DNA of 64,000 bases from Paracoccus sp041927875 (GCF_041927875.1 NZ_JBHFHN010000001.1); one strand, 5' to 3'; numbered from the stretch's first letter, positions 25,201 through 32,314 are shown. Notes: generated by a model from the sequence alone, not told the origin. Numbers and translations: made by a program.

Positions 25201-25763
25201 AGGAAACGATCGCCAAGCTGAAAGCGGGCGAGATTGCGGCGCCCGAGGATGGCCAATGGGCGCCGACCCTGAACCTGGGTGTCGCGGTGACCATCCCTGA
25301 AAGCTATGTGACCGATCTGGACGTGCGGCTGGGGCTTTACCGCCGGCTGTCCGGCCTGGTCACCAAGGTCGAGATGGAGGGTTTCGCCGCCGAGCTGATC
25401 GACCGTTTCGGCCCCCTGCCGCCCGAGGTCGATACGCTGCTGAAAGTCATGCGGATCAAGGCCTTGGCCAAGCGCGCGATGATTGCCAAGCTGGATGTGG
25501 GGCCGCGCGGGGCGACCGTCGCCTTCCATCAGGATCGCTTCCCGAACCCCGCCGGGCTGGTCGAATACCTGACCGCGCAGCGCGGCACGGCCAAGGTCGA
25601 CGGCAACCGCATCGTGCTGCGCGCCGAATGGAAATCCGAGGCCGAGCGGATCAAGGGTGCCTTCGCCATCGCCCGCGATCTGGCCGAAAAGGTCATCGCC
25701 GCCGAGCGCAAGGCAAAGGCGGCGCAGCCTGCCGCAGCGCCGCCCAAGTCCAGACGCGACTAG
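22260..25763 (+). CDS. mfd: Transcription-repair coupling factor
   Basis: Removes RNA polymerase stalled at lesions and recruits UvrA. The 1167-residue protein has the UvrB-like N-terminal module (FPAWDVQPYDRTSPNAAI at about residue 61), the RNA polymerase-interacting domain (LSPGDLVVHVDHGVGRYKGL at about 480), the RecG-like translocase motifs VGDVGFGKTEVAMRAAF (about 628), DEEQHFGV (DEEQ box, about 730) and QIRGRVGRA (about 899), and the C-terminal TRCF domain. Full length. The 11-bp repeat array lies in its upstream region. Confidence 0.97.
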   Translation: MTHPHPILLSGAPEGYDARLIARELAQGSGAVIHIARDDRRMEAMRQALAFFAPDLPVITFPAWDVQPYDRTSPNAAISAARMAVLAGLAAGAFPERMVLLTTLSAAMQRVPAPEVLKGASFAARVGGRVDEGALRAFLTRMGYTQSPTVTEPGDYAVRGGIIDIYPPGQPGPIRLDLFGDVLDGARRFDPETQRTTEKLDGIELAPVSEVILDEAAITRFRQNYRLAFGAAGTDDPLYEAVSAGRKHAGMEHWLAFFHDRLTPILDYLPGASVIEDDQLGPMRDARWESLADQYDARREAMGRRDRVDTVYKPVEPGLLYLDDAAWHAAMAGHRLVRLSVNPLPPGPGVLDAGGRLGRSFAAERQMENVSLFNALADHVRKRLQLGPVVIASWSEGARERLKGLLADEGVHDAQPIRALSDLRSKLGLAVWALDQGFEVDNRDFGHLTVISEQDVLGDRLIRAPRRKKRAENFLTEATSLSPGDLVVHVDHGVGRYKGLETVTAMGAPHDCVLIEYAGGDKLYLPVENIELLSRYGHEDGLLDKLGGGAWQAKKARLKERIRQIADRLMRVAAERLLRKAPVLEAAHHEWEEFAARFPWQETDDQLSAIGDVIEDLQAGRPMDRLIVGDVGFGKTEVAMRAAFVAASAGVQVAVIAPTTLLARQHYKTFAERFRNTAVTVRPLSRFVTAKDAALTREGLANGSVDIVIGTHAVLAKAVKFQDLGLLIIDEEQHFGVTHKERLKEMRSDVHVLTLTATPIPRTLQLSLTGVRDLSIIGTPPVDRLAIRTYVSEFDAVTLREGLLREHYRGGQSFFVVPRISDLPEIEDFLREHVPEVSFITAHGQMAAGELDDRMNAFYDGKYDVLVATTIVESGLDIPTANTMIVHRADMFGLAQLYQIRGRVGRAKTRAYCYLTTKPRSPLTPGADRRLKLLASLDSLGAGFSLAAQDLDLRGAGNLLGEEQSGHIKEVGYELYQQMLEETIAKLKAGEIAAPEDGQWAPTLNLGVAVTIPESYVTDLDVRLGLYRRLSGLVTKVEMEGFAAELIDRFGPLPPEVDTLLKVMRIKALAKRAMIAKLDVGPRGATVAFHQDRFPNPAGLVEYLTAQRGTAKVDGNRIVLRAEWKSEAERIKGAFAIARDLAEKVIAAERKAKAAQPAAAPPKSRRD

Positions 25764-25782
25764 GGCGCGACCCGTTGCGAAC

Positions 25783-26979
25783 TCAGCCGCGGATCAGCCG
25801 CATCAGCGCCGCCGCAAGCGCTGAACAGATCAGCGCCGCCAGCACCGCAGGCGCCGGCGTGCCGTCGAAGGCCAGCCCCACCGGCACCGCGATCGCCACC
25901 GCCGCCAAGGTCGAGACTGCCGCCATGATCGAGGCCGTCATCCCCGCGATATGGCCCATCCGTTGCAGCGCAAGCGCGTTCAGATTGCCGAAGGTGATCC
26001 CCGCCATGGCAAACAGGCTGACCGCCCAGATGAAGAACAGCGCGAAATCAAAGGGCGCAGGCAGCGGCCCGGCGATCAATGTCACCAGATAGATCCCCGC
26101 CACGACGATCTGCATCAGATAGGCCCCGCGCGCCATCGCCCGCATCCCCAGCCGCATCACCAGCCGCGCATTCAGCACCGTGCCCATGCTGGAAAGCAGC
26201 GCCAGCCCCGCGAACCACAAGGGAAAGGCCGCGCCGCGCCCGAAACTGTCGAACAATTGCTGCGCGCTGGACAAAAGCGCCATCATCTGCCCGAAACCCA
26301 GCGACAGCACGGCGGTGATGATGACCACCTGCCGGTCGCCCAGAACCTCGCGCGTGCCCGCCCACAGGGTCGTGGCGCGGAACGGGCGGCGGGCGGCGAC
26401 GGGCAGCGTCTCGGGTTGGCGCAGGTTCATCCAGACCGCGCCGATCAGCGCAAAGACGACGAAGGCCGCAAACACCGCGCGCCAGCCCGCCAGCCCGATG
26501 ATGACCGCCCCCAAGGATGGCGCAAGCGCCGGCACCAGGATGAACACCATCATCACGAAGGACGAGATCCGCGCCATCTCGCGCCCCTCGTAAAGGTCGC
26601 GCACCATGGCTTGCCCCGCGATGCGCGGCCCGGCGGCACCAAGCCCCTGGGCAAACCGCGCCGCCAAAAGCAGGGTCAGGCTGTTGGCATAGATCGCCGC
26701 AAGCGCCGCGATCATGTAGACCAGAAAGCCGATGTTGATGATCCGCTTGCGCCCGAACGCATCCGACAGCGGACCCGAGATCAACGTGCCAAGGCCCAGG
26801 CCCGCCATGAACGCCGTCACCACCAGCTGCGCGCGGTTCACCGCATCAGGCGACAATTCGCCCGCGATCACCGGCAGCGCGGGCAGCATCGCGTCGATGG
26901 AAAAGGCGATCGTGGCAAACAGCATCGCCAGCAGGGCGACAAACTCGGGCAGGGGCAGGCGGCGGATGGGCTGGTTCAT
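25783..26979 (-). CDS. Bcr/CflA-type multidrug efflux MFS transporter
   Basis: 398 residues with twelve predicted membrane helices. The opening FVALLAMLFATIAFSIDAMLPALP, with its helix-1 acidic residue, and the loop GPLSDAFGRKRIINIG after helix 2 fit the Bcr/CflA drug-proton antiporter subfamily, as does RFAQGLGAAGPRIAGQAMVRDLYEG (helix 4-5 region, about residue 108-132). Start 26979 follows AGAGG. Convergent with mfd. The drug spectrum cannot be inferred. Confidence 0.85.
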   Translation of the reverse strand: MNQPIRRLPLPEFVALLAMLFATIAFSIDAMLPALPVIAGELSPDAVNRAQLVVTAFMAGLGLGTLISGPLSDAFGRKRIINIGFLVYMIAALAAIYANSLTLLLAARFAQGLGAAGPRIAGQAMVRDLYEGREMARISSFVMMVFILVPALAPSLGAVIIGLAGWRAVFAAFVVFALIGAVWMNLRQPETLPVAARRPFRATTLWAGTREVLGDRQVVIITAVLSLGFGQMMALLSSAQQLFDSFGRGAAFPLWFAGLALLSSMGTVLNARLVMRLGMRAMARGAYLMQIVVAGIYLVTLIAGPLPAPFDFALFFIWAVSLFAMAGITFGNLNALALQRMGHIAGMTASIMAAVSTLAAVAIAVPVGLAFDGTPAPAVLAALICSALAAALMRLIRG

Positions 26980-27116
26980 GTCGGACCTCTGGATGAACCC
27001 CCTCTCATCTGCCTGCGCCGGGCCAAGCGCAAGGGCGCATTTGGGCACACCACAGGGACTTTACTTTTCCGACCGTTTCAATCAGAAAAAAACCGATACG
27101 ACGAAAGGGGGCCGCC

Positions 27117-27446
27117 ATGGCACAGATTTCCACCCGTTTCATCCTTGCCGCCGCGATCAGCCTGGGGCTGACCGGCGCGCTTCTGGCGCCGCGCCCGGTG
27201 CTGGGCCAGGACGCCGCAGCCGCCGCGCCGGAAACGCCGCTGGTGCTGGACTATGCCACGTTCGAGGCAACGGTGCCCCATGCCGATCTGACCGATTGCC
27301 CCGCCGCCCTTGCCGGGCCCGATCGCTTTTGCCGCATGACCCTGGCCGCCGAGACCATCGGCGTCTGGGTGTTCAGCCTGAATGGCGACCAACCGCTGCT
27401 GGCGCTGCAAACCTATGATGTCGAGGAAACCGACATCGCCTTCTAG
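27117..27446 (+). CDS. Small secreted protein of unknown function
   Basis: 109 residues with a clear signal peptide (FILAAAISLGLTGALLAPRPVLGQ, cleavage around residue 31). The mature part holds two cysteines (TDCPAALAG and DRFCRMTL) that could form a disulfide and ends acidic (VEETDIAF). No family recognised. AAAGGGGGCC precedes the start. It is monocistronic; an inverted-orientation 3'-flank repeat lies between it and the convergent CsbD-like gene. Confidence 0.65.
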   Translation: MAQISTRFILAAAISLGLTGALLAPRPVLGQDAAAAAPETPLVLDYATFEATVPHADLTDCPAALAGPDRFCRMTLAAETIGVWVFSLNGDQPLLALQTYDVEETDIAF

Positions 27447-27457
27447 GGCAAGCCGCG

Positions 27458-27513
27458 CTTCTTTCTTGCCAAAATACGCTGGGGGGCGCGGCACGCGCGG
27501 GGGCAAAGCCCCC
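27458..27513 (-). repeat. 3'-flank repeat copy B
   Basis: On the minus strand: hairpin GGGGGC-TTT-GCCCCC (27513-27499), a C-rich joint, then GCGTATTTTGGCAAGAAAGA (core 27479-27459). It lies 3' of the CsbD-like gene, which is also on the minus strand. Confidence 0.7.
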
Positions 27514-27542
27514 TCGACGCCCGCCCGCAGCGCCGCCGGATG

Positions 27543-27875
27543 TCAGCCGCGATCCCCGTCGTCATCGTCGCCGAAACGGGAATCGTCGTCATATTCATCC
27601 TCGCCCTCGCCGACATATTTCGACGACAAAGCGATGGAATGATTGTCATGGACCGGGTTCATGACGACATCAGCGGGCAGTTCGCCGGTCAGCCAGTCGC
27701 GGATCTCGACGCGGGCATCGGCCGCATCCTGCCCGGTCAGCTCGGCGATATAGGCGACAAAGGCGCGCTGGTCGCCGTCGATACTGTCCAGCTCATCCTC
27801 ATCGGCATCGGGCCATTTCTCAAGGATTGCCTCGAAAAAGGCGGGCCAGTTGTCCTGCACATGCTGCCATTTCAT
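27543..27875 (-). CDS. CsbD-like acidic protein
   Basis: 110 residues. The N-terminal half (MKWQHVQDNWPAFFEAILEKWP...DELDSIDGDQRAFVAYIAEL) follows the CsbD pattern of W-N-W-aromatic heptads; the tail is extremely acidic (EDEYDDDSRFGDDDDGD). CsbD proteins are stress-induced in other bacteria, but their biochemical role is unknown. The start at 27875 follows GAAAGGGGG. It sits 19 bases after the entericidin-like gene and is likely the last gene of that operon. Confidence 0.7.
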   Translation of the reverse strand: MKWQHVQDNWPAFFEAILEKWPDADEDELDSIDGDQRAFVAYIAELTGQDAADARVEIRDWLTGELPADVVMNPVHDNHSIALSSKYVGEGEDEYDDDSRFGDDDDGDRG

Positions 27876-27894
27876 CGCTGACCCCCTTTCGCGA

Positions 27895-28050
27895 TCAGAA
27901 CCCGCTGCTGCCGGCGCCGCTGAAGCCGCCAAACGCCCCCGAGGTGCCTTGCGCCACCGCGGTGATATCCTGGCCGACCCCGGCGACGGTGTTGCAACCC
28001 GCCAAGGCCATCAGCGCCGCAACCGCGGCCATCATCGTGAACATCTTCAT
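27895..28050 (-). CDS. Entericidin-like small lipoprotein
   Basis: 51-residue lipoprotein: MKMFTMMAAVAALMALAGCN with lipobox LAGC (cysteine 19), then TVAGVGQDITAVAQG, the pattern of EcnA/EcnB entericidins, and a Gly/Ser-rich tail. Its ATG overlaps the stop of the upstream binding-protein gene (ATGA at 28050-28047), so it is translated with it. In E. coli the entericidin pair affects envelope integrity in stationary phase; here only one gene is present. Confidence 0.8.
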   Translation of the reverse strand: MKMFTMMAAVAALMALAGCNTVAGVGQDITAVAQGTSGAFGGFSGAGSSGF

Positions 28051-29906
28051 TTCGCGGCGTCCTTCCACCAGACTTCAGGCATGAAACCGGGCCAATCCCC
28101 GTAAAGCGGCAGGGTTTCGGGATAATGCAGATCGGCCTTGTAGGCGATCCGCGTGACTTTCGGATAGGTGACCGGGATCACATAGCGACCGGCGGTCAGC
28201 ACGCGATCCAGTGCCTGCACGGCGGCCGTGAAATCCTCGGGCGCGGTGGCGGTCAGCATGGCATTCACCATCGCCTCGGCGGCGGGGCTGTTCATGCCCA
28301 TATAGTTGCGGCTGCCCGGCTCGGTCACGCCCTTGGCACCCCAATACAGCATCTGTTCGTTACCGGGGCTCAGCGACAGCGCGATCTGGCGATAGATCAT
28401 GTCATAGGCATAGCTGTTGGTGCGCTCGGCATATTGGGCGCTATCGACGACCGTGACCTTGGGCTGAATGCCCAGACCCTTCAGCGCCTCGGTATAGATG
28501 TTCATCATCTGCTGGGATTCGCTGGCGCCCTGGGCCAGCAGCACCTCAAAGGTGAAGGGCGTGCCTTCGGCGTTCTTCAGCACCCCGTCCTGAACCGTCC
28601 AGCCGGCTTCCGCCAGCAGCGCCGCGGCCCGGCGCAGAACGCCGCGATCCTGGGCGCGTTCGGCATTGCCCTGGGGCAGGGCATAGCCCTCGATCGTGCC
28701 GGGCGGCAGATCGACGGCAAAGGGCGCCAGCAGTTCGGCCACCTTGCCGGTCGCGGGGCCTTCGCCCATCGCCAGCGGCGAGTTGCAGAAATACGAACAG
28801 ATCCGCGGATCGGCGCCGCCTGACAGCGTAGTGTTGATGAAGTCGAAATTGAACGCCTCGATCATCGCCTGACGCACGCGCCAGTCGGCAAAGATCGGGT
28901 TGCGGGTGTTCATCATCCAACCGATGATCCCCGAAGGCCGCTGATGCGGGATCTCGGCCTTGATGACCTTGCCGTCGCGCACCGCGGGATAGTCATACTG
29001 GCTGGCCCATTTGGCGGGGTTCGTCTCGCGCCAGAAATCCAGATCGCCCGCCTTGAAGGCCTGGAACACCACATCGCCATCGCCGAAATAATCGTATCGC
29101 ACTTCGTCGAAATTGTTGCGGCCCTTGTTCACGGGCAGATCGCGGCCCCAGTAATCGGGGTTGCGCACGAAGGTCACATAGCGGCCCGCCTCGAACTTGC
29201 CGATGGTGTAAGGCCCTGATCCGATGGGACTATCCAGGCCGGAGGCGGTGAAGTCCTTGCCCTCCCACTGGGCCTTCTTCAGGATCGGGCGCATCCCCAT
29301 CAACAGCGTCAGTTCGCGGTCGGGCTGTTTGAAGGTAAAGCGCAGCTTCAGCGGGCCGGTCTGTTCCATCCGGTCGATCTTCGCCCAGGCCCCCTGATAG
29401 CGCGGATGCCCCTTGGTCCCCAGCGTCTCATAGGACCACATCACATCCTCGACGGTCACCGGGCTTCCGTCGGAAAACCGCGCGTCGGGACGCAGGGTGA
29501 ACTCGACCCATGACCGCGCGTCATCGGTTTCGACGGTTTCGCAGAGCAGGCAATACAGGGTGAACGGCTCGTCGATCGACCGGGCCATCAGGCTTTCGGT
29601 GACATAGAGGCCAAGGCCCCAGGGCGCGTTGCCCTTGAGGATCCAGGGGTTCAGCGAATCGAAGCCGCCCGGTTCGCCAAAGCGAATCGTGCCGCCCTTG
29701 GGGGCGTCGGGATTGGCATAGGGCAGGTGGGTAAAGTCCGCCGCCAGCGCCGGTTGGCCATACATGGCGATGGCATGTTTCGGCTCGGCCTGTGCCATCC
29801 CTGCCACAGCGCCCAGCAGCAGGGTGATGACGCCCAACCTCACGGTGTTGTTAAGGGTGGGGGATGAAAGCCCCAGATATGCGCTGCGAATCGGGCGGGG
29901 GGTCAT
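28047..29906 (-). CDS. YejA-like oligopeptide ABC transporter substrate-binding protein
   Basis: 619-residue periplasmic binding protein of solute-binding family 5. A signal peptide ends near AQA-EP (about residue 41). The segment AMYGQPALAADFTHLPYANPDAPKGG is characteristic of the YejA branch (microcin C/oligopeptide uptake); SLNPWILKG and the RFTFKQPDRELTLLMG domain follow. Start 29906 is chosen because GAGGAG lies seven bases upstream; the ATG at 29921 contains that ribosome site. No permease or ATPase gene is adjacent; instead the operon continues with an entericidin-like lipoprotein and a CsbD-like protein. Confidence 0.87.
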   Translation of the reverse strand: MTPRPIRSAYLGLSSPTLNNTVRLGVITLLLGAVAGMAQAEPKHAIAMYGQPALAADFTHLPYANPDAPKGGTIRFGEPGGFDSLNPWILKGNAPWGLGLYVTESLMARSIDEPFTLYCLLCETVETDDARSWVEFTLRPDARFSDGSPVTVEDVMWSYETLGTKGHPRYQGAWAKIDRMEQTGPLKLRFTFKQPDRELTLLMGMRPILKKAQWEGKDFTASGLDSPIGSGPYTIGKFEAGRYVTFVRNPDYWGRDLPVNKGRNNFDEVRYDYFGDGDVVFQAFKAGDLDFWRETNPAKWASQYDYPAVRDGKVIKAEIPHQRPSGIIGWMMNTRNPIFADWRVRQAMIEAFNFDFINTTLSGGADPRICSYFCNSPLAMGEGPATGKVAELLAPFAVDLPPGTIEGYALPQGNAERAQDRGVLRRAAALLAEAGWTVQDGVLKNAEGTPFTFEVLLAQGASESQQMMNIYTEALKGLGIQPKVTVVDSAQYAERTNSYAYDMIYRQIALSLSPGNEQMLYWGAKGVTEPGSRNYMGMNSPAAEAMVNAMLTATAPEDFTAAVQALDRVLTAGRYVIPVTYPKVTRIAYKADLHYPETLPLYGDWPGFMPEVWWKDAAK

Positions 29907-30001
29907 GCTCTGGCTCCTCATGGCTGAACCGTCTGCGGCGGTTTTTCAGCGTTTTCAGGGGCTAGACTAACCCGGCGTTTACCACAGCGCAAACTTTTCC
30001 C

Positions 30002-30030
30002 TTGGAGGCGCGCGCCCGGCAGCTTATACA
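30002..30030 (+). promoter_or_regulatory. Sigma-70 type promoter of candidate sRNA 1
   Basis: TTGGAG (four of six to TTGACA), a 17-base spacer and TATACA (four of six to TATAAT). No open reading frame starts downstream before the terminator at 30083-30113. Confidence 0.5.
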
Positions 30031-30036
30031 AACAGC

Positions 30037-30113
30037 ACTGCTCGATAGGTTTCTTGCCTGTATGAAACCTGCCTCATGACTGGCGCCCGTCCCTTGTGGC
30101 GGGCGCTTTTTTT
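30037..30113 (+). ncRNA. Candidate small RNA 1
   Basis: Predicted 77-nt transcript between the YejA-like gene and bdhA. A first hairpin AGGTTTC/GAAACCT (30047-30053 with 30064-30070) has a ten-base loop containing TTGCCTGTAT. A strong Rho-independent terminator follows: nine-pair stem at 30083-30091/30098-30106 with one wobble, then seven Ts. A promoter at the right distance precedes it and no coding sequence fits. Alternatively it is the transcript leader of bdhA with an attenuator. No known RNA family recognised. Confidence 0.55.
30083..30113 (+). terminator. Intrinsic terminator of candidate sRNA 1
   Basis: GCGCCCG/CGGGCGC core stem extended by a wobble and one pair, six-base loop, then TTTTTTT. 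One of the two best terminators in the window. Confidence 0.85.
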
Positions 30114-30164
30114 CGCCTGATGCCGCGACTATGTTGGGTGCGCAACTGACGAAAGGTTCATGAG

Positions 30165-30953
30165 ATGACGACCAGCGACAAGCCGCTGAAGGGCAAGACC
30201 GCGATCATCACCGGGTCGAACTCGGGCATTGGCCTGGGCATCGCGCGCGAGATTGCGCGCGCCGGTGCCGATGTGGTGATCAACAGCTTCACCGATGATG
30301 CCGCCGATCACGATCTGGCCGCGCAGATGGGGGCCGAGTTCGGCGTGAAGGCGCGCTACATCAAGGCCGACATGTCCAAGGCCGATGAGTGCCGGGCGCT
30401 GATCGAACAGGCCGGGGGCTGCGACATCCTGATCAACAATGCGGGCATCCAGCATGTCGCGCCGATCCCCGAGTTTCCGGCGGAAAAATGGGATGCGATC
30501 ATCGCCATCAACATGTCATCGGCCTTTCACTGCACCGCCGCCGCGCTGCCGGGGATGCAGGCAAAGGGCTGGGGCCGGGTCATCAACATCGCCTCGGCGC
30601 ATGGCCTGACCGCCAGCCCCTATAAATCGGCCTATGTCGCGGCCAAACACGGCGTGGTCGGCCTGACCAAGGTCACCGCGCTGGAGGAGGCCGGCAAGGG
30701 GATCACCTGCAACGCCATCTGCCCCGGCTATGTGCTGACGCCGATCGTCGAAAAGCAGATCCCCGACCAGATGAAGACCCACAACATGTCGCGTGAGGAT
30801 GTGATCGCCAAAGTGATGCTGTCGCGCCAGCCCTCGGGTCAGTTCGCCACGGTCGAACAGATGGGCGGCACGGCGGTATTCCTGTGCAGCGAGGCGGCGG
30901 CGCAGATCACCGGCACGACGATCAGCGTCGATGGCGGCTGGACGGCGATGTAA
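30165..30953 (+). CDS. bdhA: 3-hydroxybutyrate dehydrogenase
   Basis: Short-chain dehydrogenase that oxidises D-3-hydroxybutyrate to acetoacetate with NAD, used in turnover of polyhydroxybutyrate. The 262-residue protein has TGSNSGIGLGIA (about residue 16), NNAG (about 92), the catalytic serine in NIASAHG and YVAAK (about 158-162); the IQHVAPIPEFPAEKWDAIIAIN stretch and C-terminal GTTISVDGGWTAM match this subfamily closely. Monocistronic, flanked by two candidate small RNAs. Confidence 0.93.
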   Translation: MTTSDKPLKGKTAIITGSNSGIGLGIAREIARAGADVVINSFTDDAADHDLAAQMGAEFGVKARYIKADMSKADECRALIEQAGGCDILINNAGIQHVAPIPEFPAEKWDAIIAINMSSAFHCTAAALPGMQAKGWGRVINIASAHGLTASPYKSAYVAAKHGVVGLTKVTALEEAGKGITCNAICPGYVLTPIVEKQIPDQMKTHNMSREDVIAKVMLSRQPSGQFATVEQMGGTAVFLCSEAAAQITGTTISVDGGWTAM

Positions 30954-31001
30954 GGCCGGGCCTGCGGCGGCCAAAGTGTCGCAGGCAAAACCTCTGGGCA
31001 C

Positions 31002-31015
31002 TTGATCCAGATCAA
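31002..31015. promoter_or_regulatory. Perfect FNR box
   Basis: TTGAT-CCAG-ATCAA, an exact FNR/FnrP consensus palindrome. With the centre at -41.5, transcription would begin at about 31050; TAAAAG at 31038-31043 would then be the -10 box. It drives the candidate RNA at 31050-31164 or the barstar-like gene. Confidence 0.8.
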
Positions 31016-31049
31016 GCCAGGCTGCGGGGGCGGGGCGTAAAAGCTGGCC

Positions 31050-31164
31050 ATCGGGTCCAACTCTCCCTGTGGCGGTCTCCCTCCGCACGGACCCAAGGGT
31101 CGGGACGTTCTCCCTCGTCCCCCCCAAATGCGCCGCGGGCCTCCCTCCCGCGGCGCTTTTATTT
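31050..31164 (+). ncRNA. Candidate FNR-controlled small RNA with four CUCCCU motifs
   Basis: Predicted RNA of about 115 nt between a perfect FNR box and an intrinsic terminator, with no reading frame. CTCCCT occurs at 31063, 31077, 31110 and 31141. Three copies lie in hairpin loops: GCGG-TCTCCCT-CCGC (31072-31086), GGGACG-TTCTCCCT-CGTCCC (31102-31121) and the terminator stem (31130-31156) with loop CCTCCCT. A longer pairing, GGGTCC (31053-31058) with GGACCC (31089-31094), encloses the first two copies. C/U-rich loops that can mask Shine-Dalgarno sequences recall the CcsR-type RNAs of Rhodobacterales, but those carry CCUCCUCCC and are not known to be FNR-driven. Alternative: leader of the barstar-like gene. 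Confidence 0.65.
31130..31164 (+). terminator. Intrinsic terminator with CCTCCCT loop
   Basis: Perfect ten-pair stem GCGCCGCGGG/CCCGCGGCGC with loop CCTCCCT, followed by TTTTATTT. It ends 13 bases before the barstar-like start codon. Confidence 0.88.
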
Positions 31165-31177
31165 CGCGGGTGAGCGA

Positions 31178-31465
31178 ATGGATCAGGTCACTTTTCACGC
31201 GTGCGATTGGGCAGGGCCCGAGCAGGTCTATGGCGACCTGCTGGACTGGCTGGGGGCGCCGGCCTGGCATGGCCGCAATCTGGATGCACTGTGGGACGGG
31301 CTGACGGGCGGGCTGCACCGGCGCGGGCCGCCCTATGCGATCCGGGTGACGGGCATCAGCGCAGCCACCCCGCAGGTTGCCGCGCTGCTGGCGGACATGG
31401 TCCGGCTCTTTGACGCGGCGCGGGCGGATCACGGGCTAGAGATCGCGCTGATCCTGCAGGATTAG
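31178..31465 (+). CDS. Barstar-like ribonuclease inhibitor family protein
   Basis: 95 residues matching the barstar fold family: GPEQVYGDLLDWLGAPAWHGRNLDALWDGLTGGL is the helix-loop region that in barstar plugs the barnase active site, followed by the second helical/strand part VAALLADMVRLFDAARADHGLEIALIL. No barnase-type RNase gene is adjacent, so its partner is unknown. It begins 13 bases after a strong terminator preceded by an FNR box, so expression may depend on readthrough or on a separate promoter. Confidence 0.82.
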   Translation: MDQVTFHACDWAGPEQVYGDLLDWLGAPAWHGRNLDALWDGLTGGLHRRGPPYAIRVTGISAATPQVAALLADMVRLFDAARADHGLEIALILQD

Positions 31466-31513
31466 GCCGCCGGTCGCGGGCGGGCAAGGAAGTCGCGGGC
31501 GGGCAAAGAAAAA

Positions 31514-31531
31514 GGCCCCGTCGCCGGGGCC
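31514..31531 (-). terminator. infC terminator
   Basis: GGCCCCG/CGGGGCC with a four-base loop; the minus strand continues TTTTTCTTTG. It lies 25 bases after the infC stop. Confidence 0.85.
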
Positions 31532-31556
31532 ATTCGTCGGTTCTGTCCGTGGCGCT

Positions 31557-32105
31557 TTACTTCGCGGGGGCCGGGGCGATCATCATCACCATCTGGCGGC
31601 CCTCAAGCTTGGGCATCGATTCAACCTTGCCGGCCTCGCCCACGTCATCCTTGACGCGGTTCAAGAGTTCCAGGCCAAGCTGCTGGTGGGCCATTTCACG
31701 GCCACGAAAGCGCAGGGTGATCTTCACCTTGTCGCCCTCATCCAGGAACTTCATCACCGACCGCATCTTTACGTCATAATCATGCGTGTCGGTGCCGGGG
31801 CGGAACTTGATTTCCTTGATCTCGATGATCTTCTGCTTTTTGCGGGCCTCGGCTTCGCGCTTTTGCTGTTCGTATTTGAACTTGCCAAGGTCCATGATCT
31901 TGCAGACCGGCGGCACCGCATTGGGCGAGATTTCCACCAGATCCAGGCCCGCTTCTTCGGCCATCTGCATCGCACGCGCCGGGGTGACGACCCCGACATT
32001 TTCGCCATCCGCGCCGATCAGGCGGATTTCCGGGGCGCGGATGCGATCATTGACGCGCGGGCCGGTGTCACGGGTGGGCGGGGCGTTGTGGGGTCTGCGG
32101 GCTAT
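31557..32105 (-). CDS. infC: Translation initiation factor IF-3, AUA start
   Basis: IF-3 binds the 30S subunit and enforces start-codon choice. N-terminal domain VNDRIRAPEIRLIGADGENVGVV through the linker YEQQKREAEARKKQKIIEIKEIKFRP, then the C-terminal domain with HDYDVKMRSVMKFLDEGDKVKITLRFRGREM. The natural N-terminus IARRPHNAPP is encoded from an ATA codon at 32105; AAAGGAG sits seven bases upstream and no ATG, GTG or TTG is in frame nearby. That gives 182 residues, the family length. Non-standard infC starts (AUU in E. coli) allow IF-3 to repress its own synthesis. rpmI and rplT are not downstream. Confidence 0.93.
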   Translation of the reverse strand: MARRPHNAPPTRDTGPRVNDRIRAPEIRLIGADGENVGVVTPARAMQMAEEAGLDLVEISPNAVPPVCKIMDLGKFKYEQQKREAEARKKQKIIEIKEIKFRPGTDTHDYDVKMRSVMKFLDEGDKVKITLRFRGREMAHQQLGLELLNRVKDDVGEAGKVESMPKLEGRQMVMMIAPAPAK

Positions 32106-32314
32106 GGCGTGGCTCCTTTGGCAGCCTGGGGAATCGAGGCGGAAAATAGTCGTCGCGCGCCGTGGTTTCAACCCGCCGTGGCGCGGCAGACCTTGGAAAA
32201 CCCGGTTTTTTCCGCCCAAGGCCGCGCCTGCGGCGTGCAAATATGACGATTGCGGTGCTTCCGCAGGCAGCCGGGCTGTGGCACAACGGGTGAAAGGATG
32301 TCGCAAAGGGGGCG

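Noticed and set aside
22170..25529. 1119-codon open frame opposite mfd
   Set aside because: Antisense shadow caused by high GC; low-complexity His/Gln/Gly-rich translation with no domain, while mfd has all its motifs.
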